From contig PLSD01000018.1 in assembly GCA_003164135.1 (NCBI GenBank), positions 92,357-156,356 on the forward strand: 64,000 nt of DNA, written 5' to 3'. A model generated the notes under the pieces. The model made no database searches and was not told the origin of the DNA. It saw only the letters and a program-made list of their open reading frames with translations. Position 1 is the first letter of the stretch; each line of letters begins with the position of its first letter. A program made the translations under genes and the position numbers. This document shows positions 41,606 to 50,964 of the stretch, in pieces. The DNA comes from Acetobacteraceae bacterium (lineage in GTDB: Bacteria > Pseudomonadota > Alphaproteobacteria > Acetobacterales > Acetobacteraceae).

Positions 41606-43492
41606 ATGACCAAACCTGAAGGCGGCGACGTAAAACGGCGTTTACGAATGAGCGTGCTCATCGCCGTTCTCGGCGTCGTCTACGGCGACCTCGGCACCAG
41701 CCCGCTCTACACCCTGCAAACCGCCCTCGGCTATTTCAAGGAGTCCGGCGAGCAGGCCCCAGATGTCTATGGCATTCTCTCGCTGATCTTCTGGTCGCTG
41801 ACGGTCGTCGTCACCCTCAAATATGTCACCTTCATCATGCGCGCCGACAATAACGGCGAAGGCGGCACCCTCTCCCTCATGGCCCTGGCCACCCGCGTCG
41901 CCCGCAGCGCAAAATCCCGCAACATTATCGGCATCTTCGGCATCATGGGCGCAGGCCTGTTTTTCGGTGACGGCGTCATCACCCCCGCCATCTCCATTCT
42001 TTCCGCCATTGAGGGTCTGGAAGTCATTTCCCCCGACCTCACCCCCTTCGTCATCCCCGCCGCCCTGGCCGTCATCGCCGGCCTGTTCCTGGTGCAGCGC
42101 CACGGCACCGCCGCCGTCGGCCGCGCCTTTGGCCCCATCATGGCCATCTGGTTCTTCACCATCGGCGGGCTCGGCCTGGTGCAGATCATCCTGCACCCGC
42201 TCGTGCTCGGCGCCCTCAACCCTTACGACGGCGTCACCTTCATCCTCCGCCACCCGCGCATTTCGTTCATCGCCCTGGGCGCCGTTGTGCTAGCGGTCAC
42301 CGGCGCTGAAGCCCTCTACGCCGACATGAGCCATTTCGGCCGCAACCCGATCCGCGCCGCCTGGATCTTCTTCGTCTTCCCCTCCGTCGTGCTGAATTAT
42401 TTCGGCCAGGGCGCGCTGGTACTCAGCACCCCGGCCGCCGCCAATAATCCGTTCTTCAACATGGCCCCGCATGTGCTGCAAATCCCGCTGGTCGTCCTTG
42501 CAACAATGGCCACCGTCATCGCCAGCCAGGCCGTCATTTCGGGCGCCTATTCCGTCGCACGTATCTGCATGCAGCTCGGCATGTTCCCCCGCATGGAGGT
42601 CCGCCACACCAGCGAACACGAACAAGGCCAAATCTACGTACCGCAAATCAACGCCCTGCTCGCAGCCGGCGTCATCCTGCTCGTGCTAACCTTCCGCTCC
42701 AGCAACGCCCTGGCCTCGGCCTACGGCATCGCCGTCACCGGCACGCTGTTCTGTGACAACGCACTCGCCGCCTTCGTCTACCGCCGCCAATTCAACTGGC
42801 CGCTCTGGGGTGTGGTCACCGTCTTCGGCCTGTTCGGCATCGTGGACTTCACCTTCTTCGCCGCCAACACCTTAAAAATCGTCGAAGGCGGCTGGGTTCC
42901 GCTGGTCATCGGCCTCACAATCATCGTCATCATGACCACCTGGCGCCGTGGCCGTAACTTGATCATCGCCCGCTGGACCCAGGACAGCCTGCCGCTGGCT
43001 TCCTTCCTCGCCCGCCTGCCGCAATCGCGCACAATCCGCGTTCCCGGCACCGCCGTGTTCATGACCGGCAATTTGGATTTCGTTCCCAACGCGCTGCTGC
43101 ATAACCTCAAACACAACAAGGTGCTGCACGAGCAGGTTTTCTTCGTTAACGTCCGTACGCTCGACGTGCCGCAGGTCAAACCAGAAGACCGCGCCGCCGC
43201 CGAGGAAGTCGCCCCCGGCATTTACAAAGTCACCCTCTCCTACGGCTTCATGGAAAGCCCGAACGTTCCCCGCGGGCTGGAAAACCTGAAAACCCAGGGC
43301 GTCGAATTCACCCCCATGCAGTGCAGCTATTTCCTCGGCCGGGAAACCGTGGTGCCGGCATCCGTGCCGAAACTGCACTTCATCCGCCGCTGGCTCTTCC
43401 TGTTCATGACCCGCAACGCGGTCTCCGCCACGGAATTCTTCCAAATCCCCAGCGACCGCGTCGTCGAATTAGGCGTGCGCATCGCCATCTAA
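41606..43492 (+). CDS. kup: Kup-type potassium uptake protein
   Basis: 628-aa low-affinity proton-coupled K+ transporter of the KUP/HAK/KT family (usual length about 620-640). The conserved start VLGVVYGDLGTSPLYTL is followed by about 12 hydrophobic segments, including FFGDGVITPAISILSAIEGLEV and GAEALYADMSHFG, and a cytoplasmic tail from about residue 470. It stands alone between lutA and the convergent cca. Confidence 0.95.
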   Translation: MTKPEGGDVKRRLRMSVLIAVLGVVYGDLGTSPLYTLQTALGYFKESGEQAPDVYGILSLIFWSLTVVVTLKYVTFIMRADNNGEGGTLSLMALATRVARSAKSRNIIGIFGIMGAGLFFGDGVITPAISILSAIEGLEVISPDLTPFVIPAALAVIAGLFLVQRHGTAAVGRAFGPIMAIWFFTIGGLGLVQIILHPLVLGALNPYDGVTFILRHPRISFIALGAVVLAVTGAEALYADMSHFGRNPIRAAWIFFVFPSVVLNYFGQGALVLSTPAAANNPFFNMAPHVLQIPLVVLATMATVIASQAVISGAYSVARICMQLGMFPRMEVRHTSEHEQGQIYVPQINALLAAGVILLVLTFRSSNALASAYGIAVTGTLFCDNALAAFVYRRQFNWPLWGVVTVFGLFGIVDFTFFAANTLKIVEGGWVPLVIGLTIIVIMTTWRRGRNLIIARWTQDSLPLASFLARLPQSRTIRVPGTAVFMTGNLDFVPNALLHNLKHNKVLHEQVFFVNVRTLDVPQVKPEDRAAAEEVAPGIYKVTLSYGFMESPNVPRGLENLKTQGVEFTPMQCSYFLGRETVVPASVPKLHFIRRWLFLFMTRNAVSATEFFQIPSDRVVELGVRIAI

Positions 43493-43503
43493 CGCCAAGG
43501 CCG

Positions 43504-44673
43504 TCATTGCGAGCGAAGCGTGGCAATCCATCTTTTTCCAACCGCCAAACAAGCCGCCGCGTCCGCCACGCAGCCGCCCGCCATCCACCAACGCCGGACC
43601 TCATCCAGAATCTCACCGACAGCCGGTCCCGGCGGCACCCCCAGCGCCACTACATCGCGTCCCTGCACCGGAAAAACCGGCCGCGCCGTGGCCGCCAACC
43701 GCGCCCTTAAATCATCCCATCCCGCCCGGTTATCCTGCGCCAGCCAGCTCCGCCCAACCAGAATCTCCCCCGGCACCTCGGCCAAAGCCCGCCGCAGCGC
43801 CGCATCGTCCGCATCGTCCGCATCGGGAGCCAGCGCGCCCGGCACCAGCAACGCCGTAAGCCGCTCATGCTCCGCACCACTCAGTTTCCACCGTTGCGCG
43901 AACGCGTCAGCGTCTCCGCGCAACAACGCCGCCAACCGCAACAACGCATCCACCGGCGCCCCGCGCGCCACCAACGCCGCCAACCGCGTCACATCCGCCC
44001 CTGGCAATACCAGTTCCAGCACGCCGGTCTCGCGCATCAACGCCACCACCGCGCGCGGATCAGCCGCCAACAGAATCCGCTTCACCTCGCTCCACACCCG
44101 CTCTGCCGAAAGTGTCACCACCCCATCGCGCAACGCCATAATCGCCGTCACGGCTTGCGCATCCGGCTCACCCCGCCCATAGCGCGCAAAAAACCGGAAA
44201 AACCTTAAAATCCGCAGATAATCCTCGGCAATCCGCCGCGCCGCCTCACCCACAAAGCGCACCCGCCCCGCCGCCAGATCATCCCGCCCGCCAAAATAAT
44301 CGAACACCGTGCCATCGCGCGCCGCCGACATCGCATTAATCGTAAAATCGCGCCGGCTCGCGTCCATTTCCCAGTCATCGGTGAATTCAACCACCGCATG
44401 CCGGCCATCGGTCTCCACATCGCGCCGCAGGCTCGTCACCTCAAACCCTCGCCCGCGCGCCACCACCGTAACAGTCCCATGCGCGACCCCGGTCGGCACC
44501 GCCTTCAACCCGGCGGCCCGCACCCGCGCTGTCACTTCCTGCGGTGTCAACGGCACCGCAAAATCCACATCCGCCACCGGCCGCCCGGCCAGCATGTCGC
44601 GCACCGCGCCGCCCACCATCCGCGCCTGCGGCAGCGCGTCCCACAGCTCCGCCATGCCGGGCAGCTCAATCAC
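43504..44673 (-). CDS. cca: CCA tRNA nucleotidyltransferase / poly(A) polymerase-type
   Basis: 389-aa class II nucleotidyltransferase that adds or repairs the tRNA 3' CCA end. Head domain: MVGGAVRDMLAGRPVADVDFAV with GG and DxD metal-binding residues, then VVEFTDDWEMDASRRDFTINAMS, FDYFGGRDDLAAGRVRFVG and RRIAEDYLRILRFFRFFARYG, the characteristic neck motif. Its ATG overlaps the Nudix stop (ATGA). It is the third gene of a DUF1285-Nudix-cca operon. Confidence 0.93.
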   Translation of the reverse strand: MIELPGMAELWDALPQARMVGGAVRDMLAGRPVADVDFAVPLTPQEVTARVRAAGLKAVPTGVAHGTVTVVARGRGFEVTSLRRDVETDGRHAVVEFTDDWEMDASRRDFTINAMSAARDGTVFDYFGGRDDLAAGRVRFVGEAARRIAEDYLRILRFFRFFARYGRGEPDAQAVTAIMALRDGVVTLSAERVWSEVKRILLAADPRAVVALMRETGVLELVLPGADVTRLAALVARGAPVDALLRLAALLRGDADAFAQRWKLSGAEHERLTALLVPGALAPDADDADDAALRRALAEVPGEILVGRSWLAQDNRAGWDDLRARLAATARPVFPVQGRDVVALGVPPGPAVGEILDEVRRWWMAGGCVADAAACLAVGKRWIATLRSQ

Positions 44674-45236
44674 GGCGCGTCGCGCAAACGCAGCGCCAGA
44701 TCATACAAAATCTTCGCCGTCGCCCCCCAGATCACATGCGCCTCATGCGGCCAGACCAAAAAATCCTGCTCCGTCCCCCGCCAGAACACCCGCCGGTTAC
44801 GCGGCTGCGTCCGATCCAGCAGCGTCGCAAAGGGCAGGCAAAACACCTCCTGCACTTCCCCCGGCTCGGCCGTCAGCACCACCCCCCGCGGCACCAACGC
44901 CACCACCGGCGAAATATGAAACCCCGTCCCGGTGATAAAATCATCCATCCGCCCCAGAATTTCCGCCGAGTCCGGATTTAATCCAACCTCCTCCTCCGCC
45001 TCGCGCAACGCTGCCGCCTCCACCGAGGCATCCCCAGGTTCGATTTTTCCGCCCGGAAACGCCACCTGTCCCGCATGATTGGGCATATGCGCACTGCGCC
45101 GCGTCAGCCACACGCCCCGCTCAGGCTCCAGCGGAATCAGCACCGCCGCCGGCCGGTTCCCCGCTGGCGCCAACCGATTATGGGCAAGGCCAGACGGCAA
45201 CCTTCGCCGCAGTTCCGCCTCGGTCATCACCCCCAT
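44670..45236 (-). CDS. Nudix hydrolase, CoA pyrophosphatase-type
   Basis: 188 aa. The Nudix box is complete: GGKIEPGDASVEAAALREAE then EEVGL, fitting GX5EX7REUXEEXGU. LEPERGVWLTRRSAHMPNHAGQVAFPG matches CoA pyrophosphatases (NudL/CoAse). The start could be 45236 or the second ATG at 45227. It lies 9 bases after DUF1285 and overlaps cca, the usual alphaproteobacterial order. Confidence 0.88.
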   Translation of the reverse strand: MGVMTEAELRRRLPSGLAHNRLAPAGNRPAAVLIPLEPERGVWLTRRSAHMPNHAGQVAFPGGKIEPGDASVEAAALREAEEEVGLNPDSAEILGRMDDFITGTGFHISPVVALVPRGVVLTAEPGEVQEVFCLPFATLLDRTQPRNRRVFWRGTEQDFLVWPHEAHVIWGATAKILYDLALRLRDAP

Positions 45237-45245
45237 CTCGCGAGC

Positions 45246-45866
45246 CTACTTGCCACAGCCCGGCGGCAGATCACCCAGCGAAAAAAACGCGCCATCGCTC
45301 CACACGCCCAGCACACTCCGCCCGCGCAGCATGCCCGGCTCAGCCAGCGCCACCATTTCGTAATACGTCGCCCGATTAATCCGCGCCTCAATCGGCAACG
45401 CCCCCTTGCCATCGCGCACATGCAAATACGGCGTCGGTTCACAGCTCAGCAGATCATGCCTGATACGTATCGGATGCTCCGGCCCGGCCGTAATGCACTG
45501 GTCGATATTGGTACGAAACGTCAGCATCTGCTCACGGCCATGCCCCGACCATTCCAACTCCACGGCCACGAACGGCACGTCCTCAACCTCGATCCGGCCC
45601 TTCTCCACCGGCGTCTCCAGCGAGTACCCGCCATCTTCCTCGCGCTTCAAAACCGTCGAAAACAGGCAGACCATCGGTTTGCGCAAAATCGGACTACCCC
45701 GGTACATCCAGGTCCCGTCCCGCTTGATCAGAAAGGGCAAATTCCCGCAATCAACCGCGACCCGCTTTGGTTTGGCCCTCGCGCAATCCTGTTTCTCACC
45801 CTCGCTCACAATCGCGCTTGTCCCAACCCCAATAGTCTCATGCCCGTCTGATATAGGTAGCATCAT
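45246..45866 (-). CDS. DUF1285 domain protein
   Basis: 206 aa. DUF1285 core: LPFLIKRDGTWMYRGSPILRKPMVCLFSTVLKRE, YSLETPVEKGRIEVEDVPFVAVELEWSG and the basic end HVRDGKGALPIEARINRATYYEMV. The first 35 residues are a variable extension. Function unknown; the conserved link with CoA pyrophosphatase and cca suggests a housekeeping role. Confidence 0.85.
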   Translation of the reverse strand: MMLPISDGHETIGVGTSAIVSEGEKQDCARAKPKRVAVDCGNLPFLIKRDGTWMYRGSPILRKPMVCLFSTVLKREEDGGYSLETPVEKGRIEVEDVPFVAVELEWSGHGREQMLTFRTNIDQCITAGPEHPIRIRHDLLSCEPTPYLHVRDGKGALPIEARINRATYYEMVALAEPGMLRGRSVLGVWSDGAFFSLGDLPPGCGK

Positions 45867-45916
45867 GTGGCAATCAAATGGGCAAGTGAGTCACGCCCCC
45901 AACTCAAGCGTGCAAC

Positions 45917-47167
45917 TCAGGCCGGCAACTCCCCGCGCCGGTCCACCGGCGGATAAAACCGCAATATCACCAGCATCACCGCCATCGCAGGCAACGCCGC
46001 GAAGGCCGACATAATGAAAAACGGAATAAACCCCATCGCCGCGGCCATGTAACCCGAAAGCCCCCCGATGGTCCGCAACGCAATCGGCGCCAATGAGGAC
46101 AGCAGCGCGAACTGCGTCGCCGTATGCTCCGGATGGCACAGCCCGGACATATACGTCATGAACGCCGCGTCCGAGACCCCCTCCGCAAAGGCCTCCAGCG
46201 CGGAAATCAGCACCAGCATATGCGGCTCACCGGGAAACAACCCCAAAACCGGGTACATCACCATCGCCGCGGTCTGAAACAATCCCGTCACCAGCAACGC
46301 CCGTCCCACACCCAGCCGCGCCACCAGCACCCCGCCTACCGCCGCCCCCAGCAAAACCGCCGCCAACGCAACCGGCCCGTTCGCCACCGCGATCGCCGCC
46401 CGGTTAAAGCCCAAAAACGTATAATAGGGCGGCAACATCACCCCGGCGAGCGCCTCACCCAGTCGGAATAAAATAATAAACGCCACCACCACCAGCGCCC
46501 CGCGCCGGGACAAAAACTCCACCAGCGGCTCGCGCACCGCCTGGGCAAACCGCGCCCCGAACCGCGCCGGCACCGCCTCGCGCATCACTTCCGGCTCCAC
46601 CGCCAGCCAAGTCGCCACCGGACCCGCCAGCGCCAGCACCGCCATCAGCAAAATCGCCTCATGCCAACCGGTCTTCACCGAGAGCGCGATCACCCCCGCG
46701 CCAGAGATCAGCATCGCCCCGCGATACCCCCACACATACGCAGCCAGCGCCGCGCCCTGCGCCCTGGGCGCAAACGTCTCAATCCGCCACGCATCAATCA
46801 AAATATCCTGGCTGGCGGAAACAAACGCCAGCACCGCGCCAATCCCCAGCGTCACCCCCACATGCGCCACCGGATCAGACAGCCCAAGTGCCGCGATACA
46901 CGCCAGCAGCCCCCCCTGCACCAGCAGCAGCCACCCCCGCCTGCGCCCAAAAAACGGTGGCTTTACCTCATCGAACACCGGCGACCACAAAAATTTAAGC
47001 GTATAGGCCAGGCCGATATTCGCCGTCAGCCCAATCACCCCCAGCCCCAGATGCGCCGAGGACAGCCACATCCGCAGCGTAAAGCCTGAAAGCGCCAACG
47101 GCAGGCCAGAGGAAAAACCCAGCCCCCCCATAATCCCGAACGTGCGGAAAGCGGCCCCTTTCATCAT
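45917..47167 (-). CDS. ampG: AmpG-family MFS transporter
   Basis: 416-aa 12-helix permease of the AmpG family, which imports anhydromuropeptides for peptidoglycan recycling. The N-terminal MGGLGFSSGLPLALSGFTLRMWL and GLTANIGLAYTLKFLWSPVFDEV motifs are characteristic, with FVSASQDILIDAWRIE typical for helix 4/5. AmpG in some species controls beta-lactamase induction; no ampR or ampC lies nearby. It begins with two adjacent ATGs. Confidence 0.85.
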   Translation of the reverse strand: MMKGAAFRTFGIMGGLGFSSGLPLALSGFTLRMWLSSAHLGLGVIGLTANIGLAYTLKFLWSPVFDEVKPPFFGRRRGWLLLVQGGLLACIAALGLSDPVAHVGVTLGIGAVLAFVSASQDILIDAWRIETFAPRAQGAALAAYVWGYRGAMLISGAGVIALSVKTGWHEAILLMAVLALAGPVATWLAVEPEVMREAVPARFGARFAQAVREPLVEFLSRRGALVVVAFIILFRLGEALAGVMLPPYYTFLGFNRAAIAVANGPVALAAVLLGAAVGGVLVARLGVGRALLVTGLFQTAAMVMYPVLGLFPGEPHMLVLISALEAFAEGVSDAAFMTYMSGLCHPEHTATQFALLSSLAPIALRTIGGLSGYMAAAMGFIPFFIMSAFAALPAMAVMLVILRFYPPVDRRGELPA

Positions 47168-47224
47168 CGGACCATCTCAGACCGCGCGCGGGGCATGGGG
47201 CGCGGCGCCAATTTCCCGGCCGGC

Positions 47225-47731
47225 CTACAAATTGCCCGAGTCGTTAATATTATCAGCCTTGCTGAAAGCACCACTAACAATATTTCCCTCATCCCCCGGC
47301 ACCATTCCAGCCAGACAATCACCCTGCCATTGCAACTGGGAGGAAACCGTAACCACCCCCACGGGCAACTCCACCTTCGCCTGCAGCTTCACGCTCTGCG
47401 GGCTGGCATAATCCAGCGTCTCATGAATCTGCACCGGCTTACCCCGCTGCGTGCAACTGCCATTAATCGCGTACTTCGTACCAGAACCTGAAATATCGAG
47501 GCTGGTACAGGAACTTCCATTGCTCGTAAAAAATTTTATATCCGTCGCCGGGTCAACGCAGCTCACCGTCACCACATTCGTGGCATTGGGCAACGGCTTG
47601 CCATCCGCCCCCGTCACCGTCGTCGTGCTTTGCCACAAACCGGGTGCGCGTGCCGGCAGGGTCGCCGCCGCGGCCGCATGGACCATACCAAAACCAAGCA
47701 CCGCAACCACAGCGGTAAACTGTATTTTCAT
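47225..47731 (-). CDS. Secreted DUF3617-type protein
   Basis: 168 aa from the ATG at 47731, with an AGAGG site at suitable distance. The signal peptide KIQFTAVVAVLGFGMVHAAAA is followed by PGLWQSTTTVTGADGKPLPN, three Cys (VSCVDP, SCTSLDI, SCTQRGK), and a beta-rich remainder. Periplasmic DUF3617 proteins look like this; function unknown. The reading frame is open far upstream, but that part is antisense to the glycosyltransferase gene. Confidence 0.7.
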   Translation of the reverse strand: MKIQFTAVVAVLGFGMVHAAAAATLPARAPGLWQSTTTVTGADGKPLPNATNVVTVSCVDPATDIKFFTSNGSSCTSLDISGSGTKYAINGSCTQRGKPVQIHETLDYASPQSVKLQAKVELPVGVVTVSSQLQWQGDCLAGMVPGDEGNIVSGAFSKADNINDSGNL

Positions 47732-47890
47732 TCGCATGCCTCTTTTTAGCCAACCGCTGCGCGCGCCGCAAACATCAACCCAACAATATTCGCCTCCCAG
47801 GTTCATTTTCTCGAAATTGTTTTTCCTGTCGCGTTCACTAACCGGTGGAGGCCAACCCAAAAATGAGCTACCCAGGATTGCGGGGGTACT

Positions 47891-49231
47891 ATGACAATCT
47901 GGTTCGACGTTGAAGATCTGATCCAGTTTTTTCAGAACACCCACCGGCCCACCGGCATCCAGCGCCTGAGCTTCGAAACCTACCGGGCCGTCTGGCGCCT
48001 GGCCGGTAACACCGGCGATGTCCGCTTCTGCCGCCGCGCCAAATCCGGCTTCAAACCCATCCACTTCCCCGCACTTGAAGCCGGCATCCTCGCCGCCACA
48101 AACGCCAAAGCCCCAGCCAGCTTTTCCGCCATCCCATCCCCACCGCGCAACTCCCGCGTTGCCATCGCCGCCCGCCGCCTGCCACTGCACTACCGCCTGC
48201 CGCTCGGCGTCATGGCTCGCGCCGCAATCGCCGGCTTCAAAGCCACCGGCGACCTCTGCCGCGCCGTGCTGCGTCCCAACAACGCCCCCGGCAATCGCAT
48301 CGGCGGTCAACAGTTAGAGCCAAACAGCCCCCCAATCACCTTCGCCCCCGGCGACTGGCTGGTAAACCTCGGCGCCTCCTGGGCCTGCCCCTACCCACCG
48401 GACCTCCTCGCCAGCCTGCACACCAACGGCGCCCGCCTCGCCCTCCTCGCACACGACCTCATCCCCGAACTCTACCCCGAATGGTGCACCCCCAGCATGG
48501 TGCACGACTTCTCCACTTGGCTGCACACCATGGTCCCGCAAGCCGGCCTCATGTTCGCCGTCTCCAACAACACCGCGCACGACCTCACCGCCTGCCTGCA
48601 AAAACGCGGCACGCCCATCGCCCCACCCGCCGTGCTCCCCGTCGGCAGCCACAGGCACCAAAACCTCGCTTCCAGCGTCCCCGTCCTGCCCCCCCCCTAC
48701 ATCCTCATGGTCGGCACCATCGAAGCCCGCAAAAACCACGCCGGCATGCTCCGCGTCTGGCGCAACCTGCTCGCCACCATGCCCCCCGCCTCCGTCCCAA
48801 CCCTCGTCTTCGCCGGCAAACAAGGCTGGCTCACCGCGGACCTCTTGCAACAACTCAGCAACGCCGACTGGCTCGGCGGCAAAATCCAATTCATCGACAG
48901 CCCCAGCGAAGCAACCCTCGCCAACCTCTACCAACACTGCCTCTTCACCCTCTTCCCCTCCCTCTACGAAGGCTGGGGCCTCCCCGTCACCGAAAGCCTC
49001 TGCTTCGGCAAAACCGCCGCCATCTCCAACCGCGCCGCCATCCCCGAAGCCGGCCAAAACTTCTGCACCTACTTCGACCCCGATAACCTCACCGAAACCT
49101 CCCAAACCATCCGCACCCTCATCGAAAACCCGCAACAAATAGCCAACCTGGAACACCAAATCACCACCCACTTCCGCCCCCCCACCTGGAACCAAACCGC
49201 CGCCACCCTCCTCCACCACCTCGGCATGTGA
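47891..49231 (+). CDS. GT4-family glycosyltransferase
   Basis: 446 aa with GT-B architecture. The N-terminal half shows TIWFDVEDLIQFFQNTHRPTGIQRL and LALLAHDLIPELYPEWC. The C-terminal half shows PPYILMVGTIEARKNHAGMLRVW (sugar-nucleotide loop), LYQHCLFTLFPSLYEGWGLPVTESLCFGK with the family's E-x7-E region, and AISNRAAIPEAG. Probably adds a sugar to a surface glycan; acceptor unknown. Divergent from the DUF3617 gene and upstream of the palindromic repeat. Confidence 0.85.
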   Translation: MTIWFDVEDLIQFFQNTHRPTGIQRLSFETYRAVWRLAGNTGDVRFCRRAKSGFKPIHFPALEAGILAATNAKAPASFSAIPSPPRNSRVAIAARRLPLHYRLPLGVMARAAIAGFKATGDLCRAVLRPNNAPGNRIGGQQLEPNSPPITFAPGDWLVNLGASWACPYPPDLLASLHTNGARLALLAHDLIPELYPEWCTPSMVHDFSTWLHTMVPQAGLMFAVSNNTAHDLTACLQKRGTPIAPPAVLPVGSHRHQNLASSVPVLPPPYILMVGTIEARKNHAGMLRVWRNLLATMPPASVPTLVFAGKQGWLTADLLQQLSNADWLGGKIQFIDSPSEATLANLYQHCLFTLFPSLYEGWGLPVTESLCFGKTAAISNRAAIPEAGQNFCTYFDPDNLTETSQTIRTLIENPQQIANLEHQITTHFRPPTWNQTAATLLHHLGM

Positions 49232-49249
49232 AGATGTTGGTAAGCAAGG

Positions 49250-49459
49250 CCAAGGGGCGCTGCCCCTTGGATCCCCGCGAAGGGCCGCGCCCTTCGATCG
49301 GCATTAGTGAGGGTCTTGGAGGGAGGGGGAACTCGCCCGCTTGGACCTGGGATAAATGAAAAGGGCCTTGGCTGGCGAGTTCCCCCTCCCTCCAAGACCC
49401 TAATTAGCGGATTGCAAAGGCGAGCCTTTGCTGGGGGTCCAGGGGGCAAAGCCCCCTGG
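49250..49459. repeat. Composite nested palindromic intergenic element
   Basis: In 210 bp between convergent genes there are five hairpins: CCAAGGGGC/GCCCCTTGG (49250-49270), CGAAGGGC/GCCCTTCG (49278-49296), a perfect 27-bp inverted repeat (49311-49337 with 49374-49400), GCAAAGGC/GCCTTTGC (49414-49431) and CCAGGGGGC/GCCCCCTGG (49439-49459). The outer thirds are diverged inverted copies of each other, so the whole is one large imperfect palindrome. It may serve as a bidirectional terminator and belong to a dispersed REP/MITE-like family. Confidence 0.75.
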
Positions 49460-49499
49460 CCTTACCTCCCCAACACCCACACACCCAAGCCGGGTGGTA

Positions 49500-50144
49500 C
49501 TACTTCACCGCGACGAAGAAGTCGGCTTCGGTTTGGGCGCGGATTTGGTCCACGGTTACGTCCGGCGCGTGGTCGACGAGGATCAGCGACGGTGTCTTGG
49601 CCTTGTCGACTTCGAACACGGCGAGGTCGGTGATAATTTTGCTCACCACCCCCAGCCCGGTCAGCGGCAGGTTGCATTTCTTCAGGATTTTGGCTTCGCC
49701 TTTGGCGGTATGTTCCATCAGCACCACCACGCGCGGCACCCCGGCGACGAGGTCCATGGCCCCGCCCATGCCCTTCACCATCTTGCCCGGCACCATCCAG
49801 TTTGCCAGATCGCCGTTCTCCGCCACCTGCAACGCGCCGAGGATGGAGATATCAATATGCCCACCCCGGATCATCGCGAATGAAGCCGCCGAATCAAAAA
49901 AGCTGGTCGTCGGCAGCGTCGTCACCGTCTGCTTGCCGGCATTAATCAGGTCCGCGTCTTCCTCGCCCTCATAGGGGAACGGCCCCATGCCGAGCATGCC
50001 GTTTTCCGACTGCAACTGGATCGACATCCCCGCCGGGATATGGTTCGCCACCAGCGTGGGGATACCAATGCCGAGGTTCACATAGAACCCATCCTGCAAT
50101 TCCGCCGCCGCCTTGGCAGCCATTTCATCTCTTGTCCAAGGCAT
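49500..50144 (-). CDS. scoB: 3-oxoacid CoA-transferase subunit B
   Basis: 214 aa from the ATG at 50144, 1 base after the scoA stop, with GAGGG upstream. CoA-transferase beta fold: [19 protein letters not shown], the active-site-region [32 protein letters not shown] and [18 protein letters not shown]. With ScoA it transfers CoA between succinyl-CoA and acetoacetate, feeding the thiolase next door. Confidence 0.92.
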   Translation of the reverse strand: MPWTRDEMAAKAAAELQDGFYVNLGIGIPTLVANHIPAGMSIQLQSENGMLGMGPFPYEGEEDADLINAGKQTVTTLPTTSFFDSAASFAMIRGGHIDISILGALQVAENGDLANWMVPGKMVKGMGGAMDLVAGVPRVVVLMEHTAKGEAKILKKCNLPLTGLGVVSKIITDLAVFEVDKAKTPSLILVDHAPDVTVDQIRAQTEADFFVAVK

Positions 50145-50145
50145 A

Positions 50146-50856
50146 TTATGCGGCCCTCTTGCGAACAGTACGTTGCTCGATACGTTTCTCGACATGGCCG
50201 AGATTGATGATGCGCTTCACGAAAATCCCCGGCGTGATGATATGGTCGGGGTCGATTTCCCCCGGCTCCACCAGGTTCTCCACTTCCGCCACGGTGAATT
50301 TCGAGGCCGTTGCCATCATCGGGTTAAAATTGCGCGCGGTCTTGCGGTACACCAGATTACCCTCGGTATCGCCCTTCCAGGCATGCACAATGGCCAAATC
50401 CGCCACCAGCCCGGTCTCCATTACATAATGCCGGCCGTTGAACTCGCGGGTTTCCTTGCCCTTGGCCACATCCGTGCCATAGCCGGTCGCGGTAAAAAAC
50501 GCCGGAATCCCCGCCCCGCCGGCCCGGATACGTTCCGCCAGCGTCCCCTGCGGGTTGAACTCAATCTCCAACTCGCCGGAAAGATACTGTTTCGCGAAAG
50601 TCGCGTTCTCACCCACATAGGAGGAGATCATCTTCTTCACCTGCCGCGTCTGCAGCAGCGTGCCCAGACCGACATTATCAATCCCCGCATTGTTGGAGAT
50701 AATCGTCAGGTTCATCACGCCGGAATCTTTAATCGCGGCGATCAACGCCTCGGGAATCCCGCACAGGCCAAACCCACCGGCCATAATCGTCATGCCGTCC
50801 TTCAAATGGCCCGCGAGCGCGGTCCTGGCATCGGGGAATACTTTAGAAACGGCCAT
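50146..50856 (-). CDS. scoA: 3-oxoacid CoA-transferase subunit A
   Basis: 236-aa alpha subunit of succinyl-CoA:acetoacetate CoA-transferase. [22 protein letters not shown] is the family glycine-rich motif, followed by [37 protein letters not shown] and [20 protein letters not shown]. scoA and scoB form a two-gene operon read leftwards. Confidence 0.93.
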   Translation of the reverse strand: MAVSKVFPDARTALAGHLKDGMTIMAGGFGLCGIPEALIAAIKDSGVMNLTIISNNAGIDNVGLGTLLQTRQVKKMISSYVGENATFAKQYLSGELEIEFNPQGTLAERIRAGGAGIPAFFTATGYGTDVAKGKETREFNGRHYVMETGLVADLAIVHAWKGDTEGNLVYRKTARNFNPMMATASKFTVAEVENLVEPGEIDPDHIITPGIFVKRIINLGHVEKRIEQRTVRKRAA

Positions 50857-50964
50857 GCATCCTCGCTGATTTTTTAAGTGTTACATCGAACGTTTTCATC
50901 ATCGCGTCATGGCCTGGCTGTCAAGCCGGGGAAGTATGGCTCCCGCCAAACTTCCCCGCCCGTT

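Noticed and set aside
47738..48310. Upstream extension of the DUF3617 frame
   Set aside because: Lies antisense to the GT4 gene and has no signal peptide; the signal peptide starts at the ATG at 47731.
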